DNA of 64,000 nt, taken from positions 1,426,001-1,490,000 of the forward strand of contig CANNFY010000001.1 of NCBI GenBank assembly GCA_947504045.1, written 5' to 3'. Positions 47,120 to 54,563 of the stretch are shown here, in pieces (the stretch's first letter is position 1; every line of letters starts with the position of its first letter). The stretch comes from an uncultured Maribacter sp. Its GTDB lineage: Bacteria > Bacteroidota > Bacteroidia > Flavobacteriales > Flavobacteriaceae. The notes under the pieces are model-generated. The model was given only the letters and a program-made list of their open reading frames with translations, was not told the DNA's origin and ran no database searches. The position numbers were made by a program, and so were the translations under genes.

Positions 47120-47731
47120 CTAGTTTTTCAAATTAAAATGTTCCATAACTTGGTTATAATCTGAAGGGTCTACTCCTTTTTCGTAAAGTGCATCAAGAAT
47201 ATTATGGTTAGAAGATTTTCCTGTATTAGATGATGACATTAAAACCAAACGAAGTTCATCTAAATCTCCAGCACCTATTATGATTGGGTCACCATCTCTT
47301 AAAAAGTTCAATTTGAAGAAATAAGCGTTATTACCGTTTGATACATATTCGGTACCAATATCAATAAGAGCAAAACCATTAGTAAAAATCCGTTGATTGG
47401 GTACTTGGTACCATGTGTCAGCTACTCTTACATAAGCTAGTACTGCTCCATCTTCGACATAAGTTGCTGCAGTAGTACCGCTTAATTGATGGTTTGTTCC
47501 ACTTGCAGCTGTAATATCAAATTTAAAAGTAACAACATTTGCATTTCCATCTGTTCCTTGCTCACCTTGTATTCCTTGTTCACCCTGTATTCCTTGTTCA
47601 CCTTGTATGCCTTGTTCTCCTTGAAGTCCCATAGCACCATCCTCACCATCCTCTCCATCTTTACCACAAGAGGTAAATGTTAAGCTTATAGTCATAAAAG
47701 CTATTCCTATTAATTTCATTGTTGTTTTCAT
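47120..47731 (-). CDS. Collagen-like lipoprotein B
   Basis: 203 residues: lipobox SLTFTSC (Cys ~22), then a longer Gly-x-y stalk (residues 23-64) built from [10 protein letters not shown] and repeats of GEQGIQ, and a C-terminal globular part of ~135 residues. The C-terminal domain ([30 protein letters not shown]) is shared with lipoprotein A and has no known family name. It is probably an outer-membrane anchored stalk protein. It is preceded by a perfect ECF-type element. Confidence 0.87.
   Translation of the reverse strand: MKTTMKLIGIAFMTISLTFTSCGKDGEDGEDGAMGLQGEQGIQGEQGIQGEQGIQGEQGTDGNANVVTFKFDITAASGTNHQLSGTTAATYVEDGAVLAYVRVADTWYQVPNQRIFTNGFALIDIGTEYVSNGNNAYFFKLNFLRDGDPIIIGAGDLDELRLVLMSSSNTGKSSNHNILDALYEKGVDPSDYNQVMEHFNLKN
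47549..47620 (-). repeat. 18-bp tandem repeat encoding GEQGIQ
   Basis: Three near-identical 18-bp units, each encoding GEQGIQ, are followed by a degenerate fourth (GEQGTD), inside the collagen-like stalk of lipoprotein B. Being a multiple of 3, changes in copy number keep the frame and alter stalk length. Confidence 0.85.
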
Positions 47732-47763
47732 AATTAATTTTTTTAATAGTGATTATTATTTCT

Positions 47764-47793
47764 CTTTAATGTTTACAGTATAAAAAGGTTAAC
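47764..47793 (-). promoter_or_regulatory. ECF sigma promoter element of lipoprotein B
   Basis: GTTAACC (47787-47793), 15 nt, CATTAAAG (47764-47771) on the minus strand. The start codon follows 32 nt later. It is a perfect match to the element before the sigma gene. Confidence 0.7.
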
Positions 47794-47800
47794 ATTGTGG

Positions 47801-47829
47801 AAAAAAAACCGAGACTTAATCTCGGTTTT
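47801..47829 (-). terminator. Terminator of the propeller lipoprotein gene
   Basis: AAAACCGAGA with TCTCGGTTTT (47805-47814 with 47820-47829), 5-nt loop, followed by T residues on the minus strand. It separates the gene at 47873 from the promoter of lipoprotein B. Confidence 0.85.
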
Positions 47830-47872
47830 AGGTAATTAAAATAAAATTGAGGTTTATTTTTAACGCATTAGC

Positions 47873-49057
47873 TTATGGATAAACCTTAGATGAGGTAAGT
47901 AATAAATTAGGATAGTTTATAGGATTTAATTCTTTCTCCCATATTAATGTCTTATCTTCTATATTGATTAAGGAAACATGCGATTTGTTATCAAATGGCA
48001 ATAATTTAAAAAAGAGAACATATTCATTAATAAAATAGAATTCGGTATCCGAGCTGCTCAGTAATTCGGAATTTTCAAGAGTGTAAGAGTCCAATTCTTC
48101 ACCAGAAGAGAGGTCTAAAGTTTTAATTTCAATATTTTCTGCTTCTTTATAATGTCTTATATAAACGGCATCATTATAAACATTTATACCTAATGGGAAG
48201 TCTTCCAAATAATCCTTTTGCCAATTAAGGGAGCCATTATTTTTATTAAGATTATAAATGGTTTTATCTCTGGAGTAAAAAAGGAATTGATTATCTACTT
48301 CAATACCTCCTAATAAATTTGGACCATCTGTTTCAAAAGTCCAATTAAAGTTTAGCTCATTGTCCATTGAAATTACATTATTATTCCAAGTCATTACATA
48401 AATAGAGGATGTACCTTGTTTTAATCTTCCTATTCGTTCGGTAAAAGGTAATCTATGGTCTATGCTACCTGTGTTTGCATTTATACTTAAAAGCTCTACG
48501 GTACTTGATCCTACCGCCAATTCTAGTATTATTTGACCTTCAAAAGAGGTTGTTTTTTTAATATTGTCTGTTAATTCTAAACTCCATTTAATAGCACTGG
48601 TGTCTATATCTAAGGCTTCTAAATAATAAGTAGATTCATAAGTATTTCTATCAACTATAGTATATCCAATAAAAACAGTATTTAGGTATACCTCAATGGT
48701 GTCTAGTAAATAATAAAGTTCGGGAGTAGCTGCATATTCTTTAGTCCAAATGTTATCTCCATCAAAATTCTCTTTTCTTATTAAAGTTTTGGTTTCTGAG
48801 TGAGAACCTTGGTAACAAATAAAGTCGTCATCAAATTCTATACATTCAAAGGTACCTAAAGCGGTAAAAGAATTTGTTTGTAAACCATCTTGTATGTTTA
48901 GTTCTGTAAACTCAGTTTCGTTTTGGATCCAAACGCTACCCTCAATAGCATTGGTAGCGTTTTGCATGAAATTAGAAGTAGAATCATCGTCTTTTTTACA
49001 ACTGAATAAAGCTGTAAAAATTAATAGACCAGTAAGAGTTTTTTTATAAAATTTCAT
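47873..49057 (-). CDS. Beta-propeller (PQQ-like) lipoprotein
   Basis: 394 residues with lipoprotein signal (LIFTALFSC, Cys ~20). The body is a series of beta-propeller-like blades, seen from repeated tryptophan strands: SAIKWSLELTDN, NLNKNNGSLNWQKDY, NIEDKTLIWEKEL. This is the PQQ-repeat pattern without evidence for cofactor binding. It is likely a surface or periplasmic binding or scaffolding protein. It has its own ECF-type promoter and its own terminator. Confidence 0.82.
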   Translation of the reverse strand: MKFYKKTLTGLLIFTALFSCKKDDDSTSNFMQNATNAIEGSVWIQNETEFTELNIQDGLQTNSFTALGTFECIEFDDDFICYQGSHSETKTLIRKENFDGDNIWTKEYAATPELYYLLDTIEVYLNTVFIGYTIVDRNTYESTYYLEALDIDTSAIKWSLELTDNIKKTTSFEGQIILELAVGSSTVELLSINANTGSIDHRLPFTERIGRLKQGTSSIYVMTWNNNVISMDNELNFNWTFETDGPNLLGGIEVDNQFLFYSRDKTIYNLNKNNGSLNWQKDYLEDFPLGINVYNDAVYIRHYKEAENIEIKTLDLSSGEELDSYTLENSELLSSSDTEFYFINEYVLFFKLLPFDNKSHVSLINIEDKTLIWEKELNPINYPNLLLTSSKVYP

Positions 49058-49077
49058 AATTTTTTTTAAAGATTTAT

Positions 49078-49107
49078 TTTTAATGTTTATGACATTAAAA
49101 GGTTAAC
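49078..49107 (-). promoter_or_regulatory. ECF sigma promoter element of the propeller lipoprotein
   Basis: GTTAACC (49101-49107), 15 nt, CATTAAAA (49078-49085) on the minus strand; start codon 20 nt further. Confidence 0.65.
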
Positions 49108-49116
49108 AAGAGAGAA

Positions 49117-49148
49117 TAAAAAAGGCTGAGATTATTGTATCTCAGCCT
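49117..49148 (-). terminator. Terminator of the kelch lipoprotein operon
   Basis: A perfect 10-bp stem AGGCTGAGAT with ATCTCAGCCT (49123-49132 with 49139-49148) is followed on the minus strand by a T run. It lies 39 nt past the stop at 49187. Confidence 0.85.
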
Positions 49149-49186
49149 AAAAAACTAACCAATTAATTAAATGAAAGAATGATTTT

Positions 49187-49729
49187 TTAAAACGTAATTA
49201 TTTCTGTAGAATGGTCTCCACTATAAATATTTAAAGCACCATAGGTAGCATTAGAGTCACCAGACTCTCCTCCAAAATCAGTAATCATAAAGAAAAATTG
49301 ATGACTTATATTGTCCCCTTCTATTACTATTTTTCCATTTAAAACAGCACCAGAAAGTGGGTTTGTTGGGTCTCCATACCAATTAATAGAAGAGCTTAGG
49401 GCACTCGTTGTAGTTTGTGTCCATGGACTTACAATTGGGTTAACAAACTCTACGTAATCATGAGCATATTGCCAATGTATTTGTTTAACACCTCCTTGGT
49501 CACTGCCAGAAAAAATAAAGTCGTAAGTAGTGTCTTGTCTTAAGTTTAATTGAATGTTGCCAAAATCGGAGTCTTGATTAAAAGTATGAATAAAGCCATC
49601 TCCAGAAATTTGAAAAGAAAATTCTGGAGACGTAGTATCAGAATCAGGAACATCTACGGTGCAGCTCTGAATAGCAATTAATAAAAATAAAATTGGTAAT
49701 TGTAAGAAGATTTTTTTAAGTGTTTTCAT
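49187..49729 (-). CDS. Lipoprotein of unknown family
   Basis: 180 residues: lipobox IAIQSC (Cys ~23), then a beta-rich domain with many aromatic residues (FIFSGSDQGGVKQIHWQYAH, HQFFFMITDFGGESGDS). I do not recognise the family. It is the last gene of the kelch - 118-aa - barrel - lipoprotein operon, 20 nt behind the barrel gene. Probably extracytoplasmic. Confidence 0.75.
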   Translation of the reverse strand: MKTLKKIFLQLPILFLLIAIQSCTVDVPDSDTTSPEFSFQISGDGFIHTFNQDSDFGNIQLNLRQDTTYDFIFSGSDQGGVKQIHWQYAHDYVEFVNPIVSPWTQTTTSALSSSINWYGDPTNPLSGAVLNGKIVIEGDNISHQFFFMITDFGGESGDSNATYGALNIYSGDHSTEIITF

Positions 49730-49749
49730 AATAGTTTATTTTTAATTAT

Positions 49750-50380
49750 TTAATGTTTTGGCCCTGGGAGTTTAAAGGTTATAGCTAATCCAAAAGAAAA
49801 AGGACTTATTTTATCATAATTATCCCTTTCTCCCATATAAATTAATCTAGAATTGCGGATACTAATATGTGGTTCCAAGGCTAGAAAGTGCCATAAATGA
49901 AAACCATACCCAACACTAAAATTGTATTTAGTTATGTTTGGATAGTCTACGTTAGGAAAAAATCCACCATCAGGAAATACACCAATTAAGCCAACATATG
50001 CATCTACAAAAAATTCATCATATATTTTGTATCTAGAAAATAAGCCAAATTGCATTTCTATGGTAGATTTATAATAGTCTTCTTGGTCTTCATCAGCATT
50101 ATGACGAGTAGAATCAATATCATAATAATTTACAGTGCTAAAACCAATTGCTATACCAGTGGTGATTTTTTCTCTAAAGAAAATGTGGCCAATTTTAAAC
50201 TGTACATCGTAATTAATAGGTTTAGAATTATAAAAGGAGAGCTCACTTTCTACGTTATTTTCACTAATATTTTGTCCCATAACGGTTAACCCAATACTTA
50301 GTTTCTTTTTTCTAGCTGCGGATTGACTAAAACCATATAAAGAACTAAACAGAAATAATAATAGGACATTTTTTTTTCAT
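49750..50380 (-). CDS. Outer-membrane beta-barrel protein, frameshifted just after its start
   Basis: The intact frame from 50280 to 49750 encodes 176 residues with barrel-like strands and aromatic ends (NYDVQFKIGHIFFREKITTGI, YKIYDEFFVDAYVGLIG, FSVGYGFHLWHFLALEPHI). The frame continues upstream without a stop through a signal-peptide-like sequence (FLFSSLYGFSQS) back to a run of nine A. The ATG at 50380, 6 nt after the upstream stop, is out of frame with it by one base: with eight A the protein would start MKKNVLLLFLFSSLYGFSQS. So as read the gene is off or mis-sequenced. The internal ATG at 50280 would skip export. Confidence 0.75.
50369..50377 (-). repeat. A9 homopolymer right after the start codon of the barrel gene
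   Basis: Nine A residues on the minus strand follow ATG directly. Nine gives ATG-AAA-AAA-AAA-TGT and stops after 11 codons; eight opens the full reading frame. It is a classic slipped-strand site. Confidence 0.85.
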
Positions 50381-50385
50381 GAATA

Positions 50386-50742
50386 TTATTCTTCAGAGTT
50401 GCTTTTAGCCATAGCATTTTGTATCATTTTATTAGCCCTTATTTTTAATTCTTCTTTTTTCGTGGGGTCTAAACTGGTGTCGTACAAATGGTATATTTCT
50501 TCCACTTGTTTTTTTAGTTCTGGAGAAATATTTAGCTTATCTAATAAGTCTAAATAGTTTGTAGCACCTTTTGCTGGGTTTTCTTCTTCTGTTGCCCCAC
50601 CAAGACTAAAAACAGAACCATAAACTTTAACCTGCTCATCTAATAAGTTTGTTTGTTTTGTGGTGTCTTGTGTAGTGTTTTGTCCGTAACAAGTTGTACA
50701 AAAACCTAATAGTAGAATACTTAATGTAGTAATTGCTTTCAT
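50386..50742 (-). CDS. Small secreted helical protein
   Basis: 118 residues: signal peptide cleaved after CYGQ, then a polar Thr/Gln-rich linker and a predicted helical part (residues ~60-115, LDLLDKLNISPELKKQVEEI and following). No family is recognised. It lies 13 nt behind the kelch gene and 5 nt before the ATG of the barrel gene, so the products may work together at the cell envelope. Confidence 0.75.
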   Translation of the reverse strand: MKAITTLSILLLGFCTTCYGQNTTQDTTKQTNLLDEQVKVYGSVFSLGGATEEENPAKGATNYLDLLDKLNISPELKKQVEEIYHLYDTSLDPTKKEELKIRANKMIQNAMAKSNSEE

Positions 50743-50755
50743 AATTTTTTATGGA

Positions 50756-51766
50756 TTAATTTATTTCTATTGTGGTAATTTCTCCTCTTAGCTCGGCCGT
50801 GCCTGTACCATCATTTTGGTATCCACCAAAGAGCCATAGTTTATCTAGATAATTAAGTATGGTATGAGAGTTAATACCTTCGTCACTTGGTCTTGTACCA
50901 GTATAAATTGTCCAATCGCTCATATTTTCGGAATACCAAATTTCACTGTTGTAGTCTATAGAGGCATCTTTACCACCAATAACCCAAACTTTGTTGTCAT
51001 AAACATTTACAGTATGTGCATTTCTTCCTGGAAAATGAATAAAGTTTACTTGTGTCCAAGAAGAACCATTAGTACTGGTCCAAATTTCATTTAGTTTGCG
51101 ACCAGAAATATCTTCTCCGCCAACAATGTACATGGCATTATTAAAAACTATTCCTTTTTGGCCTGATCTTCCAGAAAATGCATCTGGTGTTTCTTGTACC
51201 CAATCTGTACCATTAATAGTAGACCATACTTCGGTATTATTAGTTGTTAAATTACCAGCTATTACAAACATTTTATTATTGAAAACCAATGTTTCATGTT
51301 CCGGAATTAAACCAAAAGGAGCAGAGGCATGTACATTTGTCCAATTAATACCATCGGCAGATTTCCAAATATCTCCGTAGGCATTATCGGAAGCGTCCTC
51401 TCCACCAATTAAATAAAGCTCGTTGTTAAAAAGAGTTACGGTATGGTTTTTTCTAAAAGAAGATAAAGAGATAGGATTAGTGCCCGTTGTAATCCAATTA
51501 ATGCCATTATCACTAGACCATGCAAAATGACTATCTATTCCGCCGTAATCATTTACACCTCCATAAGACCAAATTTTACCATTGAATTCAATCATTGCAT
51601 TTTCTGCAAAATCGCCCATTTGGTCTTGTTTTGTTTTTATTTCAAATTTTAGTTCTATAGAATCAATACCCTTTAGAAGGTCATCTTCCTCTATTTCTTT
51701 CTCTTTATCACAAGAAATAAATGCCAAGGTTAAAAAGGTTATATATAGCATTTTAAATAATTTCAT
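50756..51766 (-). CDS. Kelch-repeat lipoprotein
   Basis: 336 residues: lipobox ALAFISC (Cys ~19), then five to six kelch-like blades, each ~45 residues with the pattern LFNNELYLIGGEDASDNAYG, VFNNAMYIVGGEDISGRKLN, VYDNKVWVIGGKDASIDYNS and a tryptophan strand (DIWKSADGINW). It forms a beta-propeller at the cell surface or in the periplasm. It is the first gene of a four-gene operon with an ECF-type promoter. Confidence 0.87.
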   Translation of the reverse strand: MKLFKMLYITFLTLAFISCDKEKEIEEDDLLKGIDSIELKFEIKTKQDQMGDFAENAMIEFNGKIWSYGGVNDYGGIDSHFAWSSDNGINWITTGTNPISLSSFRKNHTVTLFNNELYLIGGEDASDNAYGDIWKSADGINWTNVHASAPFGLIPEHETLVFNNKMFVIAGNLTTNNTEVWSTINGTDWVQETPDAFSGRSGQKGIVFNNAMYIVGGEDISGRKLNEIWTSTNGSSWTQVNFIHFPGRNAHTVNVYDNKVWVIGGKDASIDYNSEIWYSENMSDWTIYTGTRPSDEGINSHTILNYLDKLWLFGGYQNDGTGTAELRGEITTIEIN

Positions 51767-51792
51767 AATTGTAGTTTTTAAATGTTATTTCT

Positions 51793-51822
51793 CTTTTATG
51801 TTTTACTTTTTAAAAGGTTAAC
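51793..51822 (-). promoter_or_regulatory. ECF sigma promoter element of the kelch operon
   Basis: GTTAACC (51816-51822), 15 nt, CATAAAAG (51793-51800) on the minus strand; start codon 26 nt further. Confidence 0.65.
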
Positions 51823-51844
51823 ATGCAGTAGAAGTTTTTTAAAT

Positions 51845-51879
51845 AAAAACTGCCCAACTATAAAAGAAGGGCAGGTTTT
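51845..51879 (-). terminator. Terminator of the collagen-like propeller lipoprotein gene
   Basis: ACTGCCC and GGGCAGGT arms (one bulge, 13-nt loop) with an A run on the left, a T run when read on the minus strand. It lies 22 nt past the stop at 51901. Confidence 0.7.
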
Positions 51880-51900
51880 AAAATTTGGGTATTATTACTT

Positions 51901-53031
51901 TTATAAGGCTAAGTCTACTTTTATAAGTTTTTGAGTATCATAATCATTCCAATTTGTTGCAGCTAGCCAAAAATTAGTGCCGTCATAGGTAATGCCAGAT
52001 ACATTGTGCCCCCTTAATTCATAAGTTTCAATTGCTCTAAACTCAGGAGAAGTTTGGCATTTATGTACCCTAGTTCCTTCAGTAACATATAAGAAGCCAT
52101 CTCTATAATCTAAACCACTTGGTGAAAAATCTAGAGGTACAGATCCAAGAATTTCTCCGGGTGAAGCAGGTTCATGAGAAAAATAATGGTATAATGTGTC
52201 TTCACTATTACTAGATAACCATAATTCTCCGGGTGATTTAGAAGCAATACCTTTTATCCAAGAGCCTAAATTCTGGGAAGTATAGTTAAAAGTATTTGTT
52301 GCATAAATAAAAGAATGATAATTACTAGATCCATTATTACTCTGAAATAGTTGCCTATCAGGAGCATCAGACTTTTCAATTTCAACGGCATAGGCATCTA
52401 GTGTAGTTGGTATAATGCCTTCTACGCTAAAATTACTTGGGTTAATTTGTTCAATGTTTCTGTTACTATAATTATAGCCTAATAAATAAGTGCCATCAAA
52501 AGCAATATCAACTTCTCTACTCCAAGCAGTACTGCCTTCAACTAAAGTAGTAAGCTCTTTAATCCAATTAGAAGAGTTTGGTGCAGTAGTGGATCGTTGC
52601 ATTAGTATTGGGTCACTGTCAAAAGATCTTGTTAAGGTTAAAATATATTCGTTTACTTCGTAATTATTTATCCCATATATACCAATGCTACCATATAAAT
52701 CATTTGTTATAATTTGATTTACGGAAACGGTAACATTTGTTCTTTCTGTTCTTTTAAACCCTAGTTGATCTTCTGATAAAATTTCTAAGGTGTTATCTTC
52801 ATTTATATAAACATATTTTGCTACATCAGAACCTATTTCACTAATAACTTCCCATGTACCATAGGCAGCAGGGGTAATTGTTGTAGCATCCGCACCTGCG
52901 GGTCCTGTTTCGCCTTGTATTCCATGTGCTCCCATAACTCCATCTTCCCCATCTTCAGGTTTGCAAGATGCAATAAGTAAAAAAAGTATAGATAGGATGA
53001 GCATTGGTTTGTAATATTTCTTTTTCTTCAT
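51901..53031 (-). CDS. Lipoprotein with short collagen-like stalk and propeller-like domain
   Basis: 376 residues: lipobox LLIASC (Cys ~23), a Gly-x-y stretch (EDGEDGVMGAHGIQGETGPA), then ~320 residues with YVTN/SMP-30-like blades (TYLLGYNYSNRNIEQINPSN, SGLDYRDGFLYVTEGTRVHK, ISGITYDGTNFWLAATN-like end). It combines the stalk of lipoproteins A/B with the propeller type of the other regulon members. It is divergent from the sigma factor gene across 232 nt and carries an ECF-type promoter. Confidence 0.83.
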   Translation of the reverse strand: MKKKKYYKPMLILSILFLLIASCKPEDGEDGVMGAHGIQGETGPAGADATTITPAAYGTWEVISEIGSDVAKYVYINEDNTLEILSEDQLGFKRTERTNVTVSVNQIITNDLYGSIGIYGINNYEVNEYILTLTRSFDSDPILMQRSTTAPNSSNWIKELTTLVEGSTAWSREVDIAFDGTYLLGYNYSNRNIEQINPSNFSVEGIIPTTLDAYAVEIEKSDAPDRQLFQSNNGSSNYHSFIYATNTFNYTSQNLGSWIKGIASKSPGELWLSSNSEDTLYHYFSHEPASPGEILGSVPLDFSPSGLDYRDGFLYVTEGTRVHKCQTSPEFRAIETYELRGHNVSGITYDGTNFWLAATNWNDYDTQKLIKVDLAL

Positions 53032-53059
53032 AATAAGAGATTTAATTGTTTTTATTACC

Positions 53060-53089
53060 CTTTAATGAGCAAAGAAGTTAAAGGTTAAC
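53060..53089 (-). promoter_or_regulatory. ECF sigma promoter element of the stalk/propeller lipoprotein
   Basis: GTTAACC (53083-53089), 15 nt, CATTAAAG (53060-53067) on the minus strand; start codon 28 nt further. Nothing else is recognisable between it and the sigma promoter at 53235. Confidence 0.7.
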
Positions 53090-53234
53090 ATTCGCAATTT
53101 TTTTTAAGAAATAAAGCCATAAAATGGAAAAAATAAATAGGTAAGCTAAATCTTACAATCCTTGTATTTAGGCTAGTTTTCTTAAATTTAGCGTATTAAA
53201 AAAATGAAAAAGAGTAAATTTAGCACTAATGACT

Positions 53235-53264
53235 GTTAACCTAATGTTCCCCAATACATTAAAG
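53235..53264 (+). promoter_or_regulatory. ECF sigma promoter element before the sigma factor's own gene
   Basis: GTTAACC (53235-53241), 15 nt, CATTAAAG (53257-53264) on the plus strand, identical in both boxes to the elements at 47764 and 53060. It implies autoregulation. The second box overlaps the annotated GTG start. Confidence 0.7.
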
Positions 53265-53830
53265 TGAAAAATACAGCGGCAAATATTACATTAGAAGACT
53301 TAAGAAATGGCTCCGATGCTGTACTTAAAAAAGTATACGAGGAGAACAGAGAAAAGTTTTTAAATTATGCTAAACGCTATAACTTGTCTGAGGAGGAGAA
53401 TATAGATGTTTACCAAGATGCCTATGTGATTTTTTATAATAATGTAATGAGCGGAAAGATAGACAGTTTTACTAGTAGTATATCTACTTATCTGTTCAGT
53501 ATCGGAAAATATTTAATTTTTGATATTATGAGAAAGAACAAGAAAAAGGTTAGTGGCAATTTTGATTTATCTAGAGTAGGTGATGAAGATGAGCTAGTAA
53601 GCACTATGGAAATAGAACCTTCAGGTTTAACAGCCGAACAAGAATTATTACAAAAGCATTTTGCAACCTTAGGAGAAAAGTGTCAAAAACTTTTAAAGTT
53701 ATTTTATTATAGAGGATATACTATACAAGAGATTGTAATAGAAGGCGAATATAATAGTGAGAATGTGGTAAAGGCAGCAAAATCTCGATGTATGAAAACT
53801 TTAAAAGAACGTATAAAAGATAATATATAG
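53264..53830 (+). CDS. ECF-type RNA polymerase sigma factor
   Basis: 188 residues from a GTG start. Region 2 is visible at ~25-90 (NIDVYQDAYVIFYNNVMSGK; YLFSIGKYLIFDIMRKNKKK) and region 4 at ~130-185 (LGEKCQKLLKLFYYRGYTIQ, then ENVVKAAKSRCMKTLKERI), with no region 3. This is the extracytoplasmic-function layout. The next gene, 4 nt away, encodes a membrane protein likely to be its anti-sigma factor. The start is uncertain: GTG lies within the promoter's second box, so translation may be leaderless or begin further in, for example at ATT 53285. Confidence 0.9.
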   Translation: MKNTAANITLEDLRNGSDAVLKKVYEENREKFLNYAKRYNLSEEENIDVYQDAYVIFYNNVMSGKIDSFTSSISTYLFSIGKYLIFDIMRKNKKKVSGNFDLSRVGDEDELVSTMEIEPSGLTAEQELLQKHFATLGEKCQKLLKLFYYRGYTIQEIVIEGEYNSENVVKAAKSRCMKTLKERIKDNI

Positions 53831-53834
53831 TATC

Positions 53835-54563
53835 ATGGATAAAGAACAGTTACTATACCAGTATTTTTCAAATTCTTTAACTCCAGAGCAAGAGGTAGAG
53901 TTTAGTGCTTTATTATCTTCAGATACGGAATTTAAGGAACAATTTGATTTTGAGCAAAGTCTGCAAAAAGCTATTAAAGACAAGGAAGGCAAAGATTTAA
54001 AAGATAAACTACAAGGTTTTGAAGCTACTATTAAAAAAGATACGACCCCAGTTATTAAATTAAACTTTAGAAAATGGGCCATGGCAGCTTCCATAGCTTT
54101 AGTAATTGGAATTGGCTGGTTAACGTATACTAATATGGGTACAGATTATGAAACTTTGTACAATTCTAATTATGAACAATACCCTAATACAGTTTTTACA
54201 ATAACAAGAGGGGATACGACGGAATCTTTGGAACGGGAGGCTTTTACGGCATATGAGTTAGGAGATTTTGAAAAGGCAATTATGGAGTTTGATAAAATTC
54301 CTGTTTCTGATAGAAAAGATTTTGTGTCTTTTTATAAAGCGCAATCTTATTTAGGTTTAGGAAATAATAAAGAGGCAAAAAAACTTTTTATAAATATTAT
54401 TACTAATAACAAGCTTTTTGTTGCTGAGTCTCATTGGTATTTGGCTTTAACATACTTAAAATCTAACGAAATGCCATTAGCAAAAAAAGAGTTACAGCTT
54501 TTAGTAAAAAACTATGCTTATAAAAAGGATGCTGCAGAAGCTCTTCTTAAGGAATTAGATTAG
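53835..54563 (+). CDS. Putative anti-sigma factor: single-pass membrane protein with TPR-like repeats
   Basis: 242 residues: a cytoplasmic part (~1-80) with a helical start YQYFSNSLTPEQEVEFSALL that resembles anti-sigma N-terminal segments, one membrane helix at 81-99 (basic residues before it, so N-in/C-out), and a periplasmic part with TPR-like helices (~130-240: AYELGDFEKAIMEFDKI, ESHWYLALTYLKSNEMPLAK). The anti-sigma role is inferred from position and topology; no zinc-binding ZAS motif is present. The end overlaps the convergent CHAT gene by 17 nt. Confidence 0.72.
   Translation: MDKEQLLYQYFSNSLTPEQEVEFSALLSSDTEFKEQFDFEQSLQKAIKDKEGKDLKDKLQGFEATIKKDTTPVIKLNFRKWAMAASIALVIGIGWLTYTNMGTDYETLYNSNYEQYPNTVFTITRGDTTESLEREAFTAYELGDFEKAIMEFDKIPVSDRKDFVSFYKAQSYLGLGNNKEAKKLFINIITNNKLFVAESHWYLALTYLKSNEMPLAKKELQLLVKNYAYKKDAAEALLKELD

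Noticed and set aside
47482-47667. Overlapping frame in the GEQGIQ repeat region (Tyr/Lys/Val-rich)
   Set aside because: Frame-shifted shadow of the collagen-like tandem repeat; its own repeat pattern is a by-product.
50284-50290. GTTAACC (minus strand) inside the barrel gene
   Set aside because: It is coding sequence and the second box is missing at the 15-nt distance.
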